Shown: one piece after another, positions 23,188-33,371 of the stretch
Layout: each line of letters starts with the position of its first letter
How positions within the stretch are numbered: position 1 is the first letter of the stretch
Position numbers and translations under genes: made by a program
Assembly (NCBI GenBank): GCA_900469955.1
Contig: UBYX01000026.1
Coordinates: forward strand, 1 to 64,000
Length of the DNA: 64,000 bases
Source: Hyphomicrobiales bacterium
GTDB taxonomy: Bacteria > Pseudomonadota > Alphaproteobacteria > Rhizobiales > Rhizobiaceae
Direction: 5' to 3'
Notes under the pieces: model-generated
Database searches by the model: none
Seen by the model: only the letters and a program-made list of their open reading frames with translations
What the model was told of the DNA's origin: nothing

Positions 23188-25237
23188 CCGAGAGGCCATC
23201 GGCCTGATTCACGCGCCGCTCGGACGGGACGCGCAGATTGCCGCGTCGCTTCTGCAGGAGGCGGGGATAGCGTCGAAAGCGGCGCCGGATCTCCCTGCCT
23301 TCGTCGCCGGTCTGAACGACAATGTCGCCTTTGCCGTGATGACGGAGGAGGCAGTGCGTTCTGCCGATCTGCGTTCGCTCGCCTTATGGATCGAAGGTCA
23401 GCCGAGCTGGTCGGATCTGCCGTTCATCATCCTGACCGCCCGGGGCGGCGGGCCCGAGCGCAACCCCGCGGCAGCCCGGCTGTTAGAGGTGTTGGGCAAT
23501 GTCAGCTTCGTGGAGCGCCCTTTTCACGCAACGACCTTCATCAGCGTGGCTCGCTCCGCAATGCGAGGGAGGCGGCGGCAATACGAAGCCCGGTTGCGTA
23601 TCGAAGCCCTGGACGAAGGCGAGCGGCGCCTGCAGACTGCCCTCGAAGCCGGACGACTGGGCGCATGGGAGCTGGATCTTGCAACCAAGGAGCTGACGAC
23701 GTCTGCCCCCTGCAAGCGGATTTTCGGCCGCGGTCCCGATGACCCCTTTGCCTATGAAGACCTGTTGGCCGTAGCTCATCCTGACGATCTCGAACGCGTG
23801 GAAGCTGCGATAAGGGCTGCGATTGCGGATGGATCGGATTGTGCCGTCGAATGCAGAACCGTCTGGAAAGACGGCTCCATTCACTGGGTAGAAATTCGGG
23901 CCCAACTTCACAAGGACCGGGCGGGCAGAGCGATCAAGCTGGTGGGCGTGTCGGCCGATATCACGGAGCGATTGAAGGCCGAGGAACAGCAGCGCCAGCT
24001 CAACGAGGTTCTGGAGGAGAGGGTTGCAGAGCGTACCCGCGAGCTGGAAGAGGCGCATGCGCTGGTGATGGCCGAGGTGAGCCAGCGCGAGCGGGCTGAG
24101 GAGCAGCTTCGCCAGGCGCAGAAGATGGAGGCCATAGGTCAGCTCACCGGCGGCGTGGCGCACGACTTCAACAACCTCCTGATGGCAGTCCTCGGCAACC
24201 TCGAACTCCTGCGCAAGCATGTCGGAGACGACATCAAGGCGATCCGGTTGATCGACGGCGCCTTGCAGGGGGCAAAGCGCGGCGCCTCGCTGACCCAGAG
24301 ACTGCTCGCCTTCGCACGCCGTCAGGACCTTCATATAGGACCGGTCGATCTGGCTGGCCTGGTAATGGGGATGAAGGACCTGCTGGCGCGTTCCGTCGGC
24401 TCCACGGTCTCGGTGGACGTCGTAGTTCCCGATCACCTTCCTCCCGTATCGGCGGACGCCAACCAGGTCGAGCTGGCGCTTCTCAACCTCGCCGTCAACG
24501 CGAGGGACGCGATGCCGGATGGCGGTGCGATCCGTATAGACCTCAGAGAAGAAGAGCAGATTTCAGCAACCGATGCGCTCGCCGCCGGGCGCTATGTCGT
24601 TCTTTCCGTTGCCGACCAGGGACACGGGATGGACGAGGAGACCCTTCAGAAGGCGATCGAGCCATTCTTCTCCACCAAAGAGTTGGGCAAGGGAACAGGG
24701 CTCGGACTTTCGATGATCCATGGCCTGGCTCTGCAATTGAAAGGCGATCTCAAATTGTCGAGCGCGCCCGGCAAGGGCACCACGGCGGAACTCTGGATAC
24801 CGATCTCGACAGCGTCCGTTCCCGAACAGGAGCCAAGCCAGGCAGCGCCAGACAGCGCAGCGAACGCCGTGCTGCCGAAACGGATACTGCTCGTCGATGA
24901 CGACGTTCTGATCGCCATGAGTTCGGCAGACATGCTGAGCGACCTGGGACACGAAGTTCTCGAAGCGCATTCCGGGCAGGAGGCGCTCGCATGCCTTGCC
25001 GAGGACGGCCGCTTCGACCTGATGATCACCGACTATTCGATGCCGGGGATGACCGGCGCCGAGCTGGCCAAAGCCGCCCGGGAGATCGCGCCCGGGCTGC
25101 CGATCGTCATTGCATCGGGCTATGCCGAGCTCCCACCCGGCCTGGAGCTTGATGTCGCGAGGTTAGGCAAGCCCTATACCCAGGATCAACTGGCTCTGGA
25201 GATCCTGAAGCTGACCGCCGCTGGAGACAGGCCGTAA
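23180..25237 (+). CDS. Hybrid sensor histidine kinase/response regulator partnered with KaiC-like ATPase
   Basis: About 685 residues. In order: an N-terminal receiver-like segment (IGLIHAPLGRDAQIAASLLQ), a PAS domain, a coiled coil, HisKA with GGVAHDFNNLL (His328), HATPase with GTGLGLSMIHG, and a C-terminal receiver (Asp618 in LMITDYSMP). The frame opens only after a TAG near 23132 and contains no ATG, GTG, TTG or CTG before the family-like N-terminus. The likely start is therefore a rare ATT at 23180 behind AGAGGA. A CTG at 23204 or GTG at 23336 would delete part of the first domain. Confidence 0.82.
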   Translation: MPNREAIGLIHAPLGRDAQIAASLLQEAGIASKAAPDLPAFVAGLNDNVAFAVMTEEAVRSADLRSLALWIEGQPSWSDLPFIILTARGGGPERNPAAARLLEVLGNVSFVERPFHATTFISVARSAMRGRRRQYEARLRIEALDEGERRLQTALEAGRLGAWELDLATKELTTSAPCKRIFGRGPDDPFAYEDLLAVAHPDDLERVEAAIRAAIADGSDCAVECRTVWKDGSIHWVEIRAQLHKDRAGRAIKLVGVSADITERLKAEEQQRQLNEVLEERVAERTRELEEAHALVMAEVSQRERAEEQLRQAQKMEAIGQLTGGVAHDFNNLLMAVLGNLELLRKHVGDDIKAIRLIDGALQGAKRGASLTQRLLAFARRQDLHIGPVDLAGLVMGMKDLLARSVGSTVSVDVVVPDHLPPVSADANQVELALLNLAVNARDAMPDGGAIRIDLREEEQISATDALAAGRYVVLSVADQGHGMDEETLQKAIEPFFSTKELGKGTGLGLSMIHGLALQLKGDLKLSSAPGKGTTAELWIPISTASVPEQEPSQAAPDSAANAVLPKRILLVDDDVLIAMSSADMLSDLGHEVLEAHSGQEALACLAEDGRFDLMITDYSMPGMTGAELAKAAREIAPGLPIVIASGYAELPPGLELDVARLGKPYTQDQLALEILKLTAAGDRP

Positions 25238-25283
25238 CGGCTTCCGGCATATCGGCCGCTCAGCCCGACGCATCGCGCCGCGG

Positions 25284-26190
25284 CTACAGGGCGCCGATCG
25301 ATTTCAGCTTCTTCAGGACCATGGCGTTGGGTTCGCCGGTTTCCGGCAGGCGATAGTGCTTTTCGAACCGGCGGATGGCGGCCTTAGTCTGTTCGCCGGC
25401 AACGCCGTCGACCTCAACATCCGCATAGGCGATGTTCGAGAGCCCCCGTTGGATCTGCAAGACAAGGTCGGTCGAAGGCGACGTAGCAGCGGAGGGCCGA
25501 ACTCCGGCGGGGACTGCGGCCGGCGGCCGGGCGGCAACAGGGATAGCCGCTGCGGCGCGGCGGGCATTGGGGATTTCGGCGGGCGGCGTCATGGCCGGAA
25601 TGCGCTCGGCGGCGCGGATTGCCGCCGCCACCGGATCCTCGCTCTGGGCACCGCCATTCTGCACAGGCCGGCGCGGCAAGGCAGCCTTCGACGCGGGAGA
25701 CGGCGCCGGCTGGGACGGCTTGACGGAGGCGGGAGCCGGCGCCCTGGCGGTTTCGCCCTGGGCGGGCCTCGGCGTCACGGGGGTGGCCTGAAGGGGCGCT
25801 GCGAGCTGCGGGCGCGGGGCCGGCGGCGCGGCCGGAACCGGGGCGGAGACCGGTACTGGGGCCGGATCGGAAACGGGCGCTGCAACGGGCGGTGCGGCGG
25901 GTGCCTCAGGGGCTGCGCGTTCGATGCGGAAGGTCGTGGTATCGGCGGGCGCCGTGCGCTTTATCGGCCGGTAGCCGGCGATCGCGTTCGGGTCTTCGGC
26001 ATCGCGGGTGGCGAGGAAAGGCGCGGGATGGCCGCCGGGCTGATACCACAGCGCGTTGGCGGCGACGAAACTGAAGATGACGCCGACGGTCGCACAGCCG
26101 AACAGGGGTTTTGGATGGCGCAGGGCCGCGCGCCCCGCCGCCGAAGCGAGGTTCGACAGAAGACGCGGCTGCCGGACGGCTTTTTTCCTG

Positions 26191-26219
<29 letters not shown>
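25284..26219 (-). CDS. Peptidoglycan-binding domain membrane protein
   Basis: About 311 residues: a basic cytoplasmic N-terminus, one membrane helix (LFGCATVGVIFSFVAANALW), and a long Pro/Ala-rich linker. A C-terminal PG_binding_1 domain follows (LVLQIQRGLSNIAYADVEVDGVAGEQTKAAIRRFEKHYRLPETG spans about residues 245-290). It is anchored in the inner membrane and would reach into the wall. It overlaps the 3' end of the upstream histidine kinase gene by 29 bases, so the pair is co-translated and may share a role in envelope or cell-cycle control. Confidence 0.82.
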
Positions 26220-27726
<1,507 letters not shown>

Positions 27727-28188
27727 GCAAAACCCTGAAACAAACTCGTTCGACGAGGCCGACAATAGGCCCCGGCGACTTAAGGAAAGGATAAAAATAG
27801 GGGTCTTCTCCCCGGCAAGCAGGCTTCAAATCCGGCTTTGGGACATATTCGAAGGGCCTTCTTTGCTTGTGGTTAACGGCGGGTAAGCGACGGATTTGGC
27901 TTGATTTTTCGAGCGCCGTTAACTTCTGTGGCGAAGGACCACACGGCAAGCCCAAGGCTTTCGGCGGGCCTGCCGCAATTATGCTTAACATGGGTCGTTA
28001 GCCTTCGAACGAAAGTGTCCGCAGACGTCACACCGGAAGGGCGATCGTTCGAATTTTAGATAAATTTGCCGAAAAACCGAACGGCTGCGTCAAAGCGATC
28101 TTTGCTTCCGGCCGGTACAACCATGTTCAAGACCGGCACAGACCCGGCGGCCCGCTAGATCCTGCGGGAAAAACAGGTGGACAGGACG
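27727..28188. other. Divergent promoter region between kinase and DUF5330 genes
   Basis: A 462-bp region without a gene. It contains several GTTAAC or TTAA half-sites (for example near 27872, 27918 and 27984), but none at exact CtrA spacing. No clear hairpin terminator or RNA gene is seen. Confidence 0.4.
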
Positions 28189-28614
28189 ATGTGGTTTCTC
28201 ATCAAGGGAAGTGTTTGGTTCGCAGCCGTTTTGGTGGTGCTTTCCTATTTCAGCAGCCGCCCGGCGACCGAAACCCAGGGCGCCTCGGTGCTGGAGGTCA
28301 GCGATGCCTTTGCCGCCGCGACCGAAGCCTATCAATATGTCAGCGCCATCTGCGCCGAAAAGCCGGATGTCTGCGAAAAGGGTGCGGAGACCTTCTCGGC
28401 GCTCGGCGTCAGGGCCAAGGAAGGCGCTCTCGTTGCCTTCGAGCTGCTCGACAAGCAGTTCGGCAGCAGTAAGCCCGAACCGGAAACCGCCGTGCTCGCC
28501 GATCCGCAGCCCACGCTCTTTCCGACAAAACCTCTCGAGAGCGCCGCCGCTTCGGCCTCCGACACGATCTTCACCGGCACCGTGCCGGTGCCCCAGAAGC
28601 GCCCAACGCACTAA
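28189..28614 (+). CDS. DUF5330 domain protein
   Basis: A 141-residue protein with an N-terminal signal or anchor (MWFLIKGSVWFAAVLVVLSYF). The extracytoplasmic domain carries ICAEKPDVCEKG (a probable disulphide pair) and ends in a variable tail. I recognise the rhizobial DUF5330 family, of unknown function. The ATG at 28189 is chosen; a GTG four codons earlier is possible. A strong terminator follows at 28716. Confidence 0.8.
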   Translation: MWFLIKGSVWFAAVLVVLSYFSSRPATETQGASVLEVSDAFAAATEAYQYVSAICAEKPDVCEKGAETFSALGVRAKEGALVAFELLDKQFGSSKPEPETAVLADPQPTLFPTKPLESAAASASDTIFTGTVPVPQKRPTH

Positions 28615-28715
28615 ACGCTGCCGCTTCATATACCGAAATTCAAAGCTTGCGCCGGGCCCCATTGCCACGGTTCCCGGCGCCGGACTGCCTGCCCTGCTAT
28701 TCGGCTTTTTGCTGA

Positions 28716-28752
28716 CGCCGTGAGGAATGAACTCCTCACGGCGCATTTTTTT
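28716..28752 (+). terminator. Rho-independent terminator
   Basis: An 11-bp perfect stem (CGCCGTGAGGA with TCCTCACGGCG) and a 6-nt loop are followed by a run of seven T. It ends the DUF5330 transcript. Confidence 0.85.
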
Positions 28753-28809
28753 GCTGTTTTCGGGCCGCCGCAATACCTATATGGAGTGCAGCCACCAACC
28801 GGAGCACGC

Positions 28810-29229
28810 ATGGCAAGCCTCGACCAGATCCTAGACGATTTCGCCTTCCTCGACGAATGGGAGGACCGCTACCGCTATGTGATCGAATTGGGAAAGGCAC
28901 TGCCGGACCTCGCCGACGACCAGAAGACCTCCCAGAACAAGGTGCAGGGCTGCGCCAGCCAGGTCTGGCTCGTCAGCCATATCGACGGCGGTCCGGATCC
29001 GGTGATGACCTTCGACGGCGATTCGGACGCCCATATCGTGCGCGGCCTCGTCGCCATCGTGCTCGCTGTCTATTCCGGCAAGCGCGCTTCCGAAATCGCC
29101 GCGACGGACGCGATCGAGATCTTCGACCGCATCGGGCTCGTGGAACACCTCTCCTCGCAGCGCGCCAACGGCCTCAAATCCATGGTCAAGCGCATCCGCG
29201 AAGAGGCGAGGATGAAGGTGGCGGCGTAA
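28810..29229 (+). CDS. sufE: SufE family cysteine desulfuration protein
   Basis: A 139-residue cytosolic protein with the SufE core: ILDDFAFLDEWEDRYRYVIELGKALPDL spans about residues 7-34. The sulfur-accepting Cys lies in NKVQGCASQVWL. It takes persulfide from SufS for Fe-S cluster assembly. It stands apart from a suf operon here, as in many rhizobia. The ATG at 28810 follows CCGGAGCACGC. Confidence 0.92.
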   Translation: MASLDQILDDFAFLDEWEDRYRYVIELGKALPDLADDQKTSQNKVQGCASQVWLVSHIDGGPDPVMTFDGDSDAHIVRGLVAIVLAVYSGKRASEIAATDAIEIFDRIGLVEHLSSQRANGLKSMVKRIREEARMKVAA

Positions 29230-29270
29230 GGCGCCGGCCTCCCCACTTGCGGAAGGAGGCAGGGCCTTGA

Positions 29271-29684
29271 CTATTTCAGAACGGTTATGTTCATCGTCGT
29301 GTCCGCTATCCTTCCGTCTCCGAATGGCGCGCGCAATACAAACCTGTCTTTGCCGACATAACCGCGTTTGGCCGTATAGTAGGCGACCAGCCCCATCACT
29401 TTGACGGCCCGGCACTTCTCAAGTTTACCCTTCGCGTCCGGAAAAACGGGTTGGCGCACGATCTCGAGGCGACCATGCTTGGGTGCTTCCACAATACGAG
29501 TAGCCGGGACATCAGCGAGGCTGCAGTCGTTATTGATATGCCAGTGCTGGCCGAGCTTGGTCCGTTCGCCGCTGAGCACGGTCCTTGATAACGACTGACG
29601 CTTGAAGCTCTCGTCGGCTACCGCGCAATTCGAGAACGACAATGAGATCATGGCGGCAGACAAAGCCGCAATAGTGTATTTCAT
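29271..29684 (-). CDS. Secreted hypothetical protein
   Basis: A 137-residue protein with a clear signal peptide (MKYTIAALSAAMISLSFSNCAVA) and an all-beta mature domain. Mature-domain cysteines are in NNDCSL and EKCRAV, and it ends DTTMNITVLK, a strand pattern like an Ig-type fold. The family is not recognised. It is monocistronic and convergent with sufE. Confidence 0.6.
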   Translation of the reverse strand: MKYTIAALSAAMISLSFSNCAVADESFKRQSLSRTVLSGERTKLGQHWHINNDCSLADVPATRIVEAPKHGRLEIVRQPVFPDAKGKLEKCRAVKVMGLVAYYTAKRGYVGKDRFVLRAPFGDGRIADTTMNITVLK

Positions 29685-29772
29685 TGCTTACCCCTGGGTT
29701 GAGAAGCGATTGAATATTCGCTCCTCCCAAGAAGTCAATTCGACCACAAGATTCCCGGCATCACCCGAGCAA

Positions 29773-30573
29773 TCACAACTCCGGTCGATAGTCCTCCGTG
29801 CCCCAATGGTGGCTCCCGCGAGGATTCGCCGGCGGCGGCGCGTAATGGCGGGCGAGAGCCAGAAGTGCGGTCCTGAGCATCAGCTTGGCCGAACGCGCCG
29901 GCCACTGGCGTTCACGCTCCACCGTCTCCAGTCCCTTGGAGAAGCAGCATACATCCACCGCCACGCCTGATAATTCCGACCCCATGGCACCCACCGCCTT
30001 GGAGAACCGGATCCGTGCCGCCATCGCGCTGTCGGCGATTTCCGCCTGCCCGCCCGCCTGGCCCTTCGTCCGGGTCGCCAGACGCGGCTCCCAGGACGAT
30101 GTGACGCGGGGCTGGAGCTGGCCGCGGGTGAAGTCGGACAACAGCCGCTCGCCCGCATCGATCGCCTCCGCGGGAAGAAAGTCCTTGCCGTCGCGGTCCT
30201 TCAGCCGGGCGACTACCCCCAGCGGAGATTCCAGAAGATTGCGGCGAACCGGCTGGCGTGCCCCCTCCACCTCCGCCGAGGCAATGGCGATCTCGCCATG
30301 CTGCTCGATGAACGCCTCCTCGCCCGTCACCAACGACCGGCGAAGAAAGGTGGAGGCTTCGGCGGTGGCGGCGATTCGCGTCGCAGACAGGTGCACAAGC
30401 CCGAGAGAGCGGGCCTGCGACACCACCGCCTCCGGATAAAGCCGTTCTTCGGCGCCCGAAAGCCTGATTTCGCCGGCCTCCGTGCGGTGGATACCGCATT
30501 CGCCGCGGGCGAGTTGACGGATCAGCCGCAGAAGCTGTTTTTTCGAGGCGGGATTGGATGTCTTTTCAGTCAT
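29773..30573 (-). CDS. DUF6456 domain protein, putative DNA-binding
   Basis: A 266-residue protein. The N-terminal helical segment resembles a winged HTH. The C-terminal half has the DUF6456 pattern (AGERLLSDFTRGQLQPRVTSSW, DVCCFSKGLETVERERQWPARSAKLML). It overlaps the 3' end of the DnaA-like HTH gene by 8 bases, so the two are expressed together. The pairing, rather than a known activity, suggests a role with that regulator. Confidence 0.75.
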   Translation of the reverse strand: MTEKTSNPASKKQLLRLIRQLARGECGIHRTEAGEIRLSGAEERLYPEAVVSQARSLGLVHLSATRIAATAEASTFLRRSLVTGEEAFIEQHGEIAIASAEVEGARQPVRRNLLESPLGVVARLKDRDGKDFLPAEAIDAGERLLSDFTRGQLQPRVTSSWEPRLATRTKGQAGGQAEIADSAMAARIRFSKAVGAMGSELSGVAVDVCCFSKGLETVERERQWPARSAKLMLRTALLALARHYAPPPANPRGSHHWGTEDYRPEL

Positions 30574-30988
30574 GAGACGGCACTTCCGACAAGCCGAAGA
30601 CCGCGGTGGCGATACGCTCCACCGCCGAGACGAAGTCGTCGAAGGCCGCGTCGTCGCGGCGGTCTTCGACCACATGGCAGGCGTGACCGACCGTCGTGCG
30701 GTCGCGCCCGAAGGCGTTCCCGATATCGCTCATGGAGATCCGCAGCGAAACATGGCAGACATACATGGCGATCTGCCGCACATGGCAGGCGTAGCGATGG
30801 CGATCGCGGCGCAGCATCACCCGGTCGCCGAACAGAAGGATCAATTCCGCGACCATCTGGCGCACGATGCGGCATGCAGTCCTGACCGGCATGCTGGCGG
30901 GAAGCCTGGACGGATCGGCAGGCGCTTCGAAGGCAGCAACGGGGCCAAGCGGCGGAGCCGAAGGCTCGAAATGTTTCTCTAAAGGCAT
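30566..30988 (-). CDS. DnaA domain IV-like helix-turn-helix protein
   Basis: A 140-residue protein whose central part (RQIAMYVCHVSLRISMSDIGNAFGRDRTTVGHACHVVEDRR, about residues 71-111) closely follows the DnaA box-binding domain IV, with the signature DRTTVGHAC like DnaA DHTTVLHAC. It has no AAA+ domain, so it cannot be an initiator by itself. It could bind DnaA-box-like DNA as a regulator. It is co-translated with the DUF6456 gene. Confidence 0.8.
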   Translation of the reverse strand: MPLEKHFEPSAPPLGPVAAFEAPADPSRLPASMPVRTACRIVRQMVAELILLFGDRVMLRRDRHRYACHVRQIAMYVCHVSLRISMSDIGNAFGRDRTTVGHACHVVEDRRDDAAFDDFVSAVERIATAVFGLSEVPSHD

Positions 30989-31150
30989 GACAACTCCTCA
31001 ATCAATAGGAATTAATTCATACAGCCTAGAGCAAGAACGGGGATACAGGAACCGGCCCGCCTGTAATTTATTGCTGAAAAGATTGATATTTTTCGCAAGC
31101 ACTTGAAAGAGATTGGGATTTTTTTCCTCTACCCTTCCTCCTTCAGAACA

Positions 31151-31178
31151 AAGAAAAACCGGGCGCGATGGCCCGGCT
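31151..31178 (-). terminator. Terminator downstream of mucR
   Basis: On the minus strand, a GCCGGGC/GCCCGGT hairpin with a short loop is followed by TTTTTCTTT. It lies about 110 bp beyond the mucR stop. Confidence 0.7.
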
Positions 31179-31285
31179 CTTGTCCGTATGCAGCTCGGCA
31201 TACAGCTCATCCGCCCGTCGTTTGCGCGATCGGTTCCTCATCGGACGAGATTAAAATCCTCCCATGCCCGGCCGGATTGTCCGGC

Positions 31286-31717
31286 TCAAGCCTTGCCGCG
31301 CTTGCGACGCTGGCCAAGGCCCATTTCCTTGGCGAGCCTGGAACGGGCTTCCGCGTAGGCGGGCGCCACCATCGGATAGTCGGCCGGCAGGCCCCACTTC
31401 TCACGATACTCTTCCGGTGTCATGTTGTAGTGGGTCATCAGATGCCGCTTCAGCGACTTGAACTTCTGACCGTCCTCAAGGCAGATCAGATAGTCGTCTT
31501 CGATCGACTTCTTGATCGGAACCGGCGGCTTCGGCTTTTCGACGGCCGTCACCACCGGAGCCGGCGACGAGGTGTTGCTCAGCGCCGAGTGTACGTCTGC
31601 GATCAGATTGGAAAGATCACTGACGGGTACCACGTGGTTGCTCACATAGGCAGCCACGATATCTGCGGTCAATTCCACCAGCAGATCCTGGCCTTTGCCC
31701 AATGCGATTTCTGTCAT
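31286..31717 (-). CDS. mucR: MucR/Ros-type zinc-finger transcriptional regulator
   Basis: A 143-residue protein with the Ros/MucR C2H2-like finger (YLICLEDGQKFKSLKRHLMTHYNMTPEEYREKWGL spans about residues 76-110) and a basic C-terminus. Family members regulate exopolysaccharide, motility and cell-cycle genes and usually repress themselves. The ATG at 31717 follows CAGGAGACGAC. The 440-bp A+T-rich leader upstream is the likely site of autoregulation. Confidence 0.92.
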   Translation of the reverse strand: MTEIALGKGQDLLVELTADIVAAYVSNHVVPVSDLSNLIADVHSALSNTSSPAPVVTAVEKPKPPVPIKKSIEDDYLICLEDGQKFKSLKRHLMTHYNMTPEEYREKWGLPADYPMVAPAYAEARSRLAKEMGLGQRRKRGKA

Positions 31718-32158
31718 TTGTCGTCTCCTGTTCAACGTCGTGGCAGGCTCCGCGACCTCCGCAGATCCTGCCGTTCGTAGAGTCTTTCGGAGAGTAACCA
31801 CTTGCCCCGCACCGTCTTGCGACCGAAGCCTACCCCTAAGCTTCATGCGGAAGAAAAGCCGATTTTCACCGGATATTGCTTTCGATTGAAACCTGCCCCG
31901 CGGCCACCTTTCGTGTGTTCTTCCACTTGAAGAACTTGCCGTCATTGCCATATTGGCGATGGGGACGCTTAATCTCGAACAACATCTGCACTCTACTTGA
32001 AATGAAGTACCACTGCTTCGCTCAATGTCCAAGTGAGAAATTTTTCGGATACAGGGCTTTCTATCAGCTATAGACGCCCTAGATCAGCATTACTGACGTA
32101 TAGACGCTAATTTTCCCAATTATGACAAGCTTATAACTCGTTTTGTGACGGGTTATAT
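31718..32158. other. A+T-rich upstream region of mucR
   Basis: The 441 bp between phaG and mucR are markedly A+T-rich compared with the flanks, as expected for MucR targets, which favour T-rich stretches. I see no protein gene and no clear terminator for the pha operon here. Confidence 0.45.
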
Positions 32159-32497
32159 TCAGTTTCGGTAATCGTTCAATTCATCCCGCACGGATTTCTC
32201 GTGCAGAGGGTAACCCCTCTTGTGCGCCGCCATGGCGAGCAGATGCGCCGAAATCGGCGCCGTCAAAACGAAAAAAAAGAAGCCAGCCAGCGCCCTTGCA
32301 AGGGTCGAGAGATCACCGGCATGGAGCGCGACCGCCAGAAGCATGAGGCCGGAACCGACGGTGCCCGCCTTGGACGCCGCGTGCATGCGGGTATAGACAT
32401 CCGGCAGCCGGGTGAGGCCGATCGCGGCCACCAGCGCAAAACCCGCACCGACAAGGATGAGGAGAGCGGTCAGAACGGCGATCAGCACCTCGATCAT
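32159..32497 (-). CDS. phaG: Cation/proton antiporter subunit G
   Basis: A 112-residue MnhG/PhaG subunit with three membrane helices and the family motif GLTRLPDVYTRMHAASKAGTVG. It is the last gene of the seven-subunit Mrp-type operon and overlaps phaF by 4 bases. It is needed for assembly of the K+ or Na+/H+ antiporter complex in the inner membrane. Confidence 0.9.
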   Translation of the reverse strand: MIEVLIAVLTALLILVGAGFALVAAIGLTRLPDVYTRMHAASKAGTVGSGLMLLAVALHAGDLSTLARALAGFFFFVLTAPISAHLLAMAAHKRGYPLHEKSVRDELNDYRN

Positions 32498-32901
32498 TTT
32501 TTTGCCTTTCCACTGACGGCAGGACCGGCTCCCGGCTTGCGGCTGCTTGCCCGCTTGCGTTTCTGCGCCAAGGGCGGAGCGGGAACCACCGGTCTTACTT
32601 CCTCTTCGACCGTTTCGTCTCCCCTGCCCTGCGCCAGGATGAAGCGGGCGAAGGCGACGGTCGCCAGAAAACCGACCAGGCCGAGGGAAATGGCGATATC
32701 GATATAGAGCGTGAAGCCGGTGCGGATGGCGATGAGGGCAATGAAGCCGATCACGATGCCGACCAGCATGTCCAGCGCCACCACGCGATCGGGAAGCGTC
32801 GGGCCCTTGATGACGCGCCAGACGGTCAGCAGGAAGGAGAGGCCGAGTACCACAAGTGCCAGCCAGAGGGCGGAGGAGAGGATCATCTGGGCCGCCGTCA
32901 T
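32494..32901 (-). CDS. phaF: Cation/proton antiporter subunit F
   Basis: 135 residues with three membrane helices and the MnhF motif VIKGPTLPDRVVALDMLVGIVIG. A basic, Pro-rich C-terminal extension (KRKRASSRKPGAGP) is longer than in most homologues. Both ends overlap neighbouring subunit genes. Confidence 0.88.
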   Translation of the reverse strand: MTAAQMILSSALWLALVVLGLSFLLTVWRVIKGPTLPDRVVALDMLVGIVIGFIALIAIRTGFTLYIDIAISLGLVGFLATVAFARFILAQGRGDETVEEEVRPVVPAPPLAQKRKRASSRKPGAGPAVSGKAKK

Positions 32902-33371
32902 CGGAAGGCCTCCATGATCTTCCTTTCGAAACCGGCGGCGATATCCCGCTTGACCGCTTCCACGTCGGAGCAGTCGATCGCGTGGACGAAGAGGGTCCTG
33001 CGATCCTCCGAGACGTCGACGGAAAGCGTTCCCGGGGTCAGCGTGATGAGATTGGCAAGCAGTGTGATCTCGAAATCCCGGTCGACCGTCAGCGGATAGG
33101 CGAAGATGCCGGGCTTCAAGTCCATCCGCGGGTTCATGACCAGCACCGCGACCTTCCAGGCCGAGAGCGCCAATTCCTTGAAGAACAGGACGAGCAGCGA
33201 CAGGATGCGGCCCATCCGCCGCCAGTAGCCGCGGGCGCTCATCTGTTCGCGGACGATCCACAGCGACAGGGTCGAGAGCGCGAAGCCGAAGATGAGGTTG
33301 TGCAGCGTGGCGCTGCCGGTGACGGCGACCCAGATGACGGCAAAGACCAGCGAGAGGATATACGTGGTCAC
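32898..33371 (-). CDS. phaE: Cation/proton antiporter subunit E
   Basis: A 157-residue MnhE subunit: N-terminal helices, then a cytoplasmic domain with NLITLTPGTLSVDVSEDRRTLFVHAID, diagnostic for the family. The start is GTG at 33371, overlapping the phaD stop by 4 bases. A much longer upstream reading frame in this phase is only antisense or alternate-frame sequence within phaD. Confidence 0.88.
   Translation of the reverse strand: MTTYILSLVFAVIWVAVTGSATLHNLIFGFALSTLSLWIVREQMSARGYWRRMGRILSLLVLFFKELALSAWKVAVLVMNPRMDLKPGIFAYPLTVDRDFEITLLANLITLTPGTLSVDVSEDRRTLFVHAIDCSDVEAVKRDIAAGFERKIMEAFR

Noticed and set aside
27860..28000. TTAA/GTTAAC half-sites upstream of the DivJ/PleC-like kinase as CtrA boxes
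   Set aside because: None of the pairs has the required 7-bp spacing.
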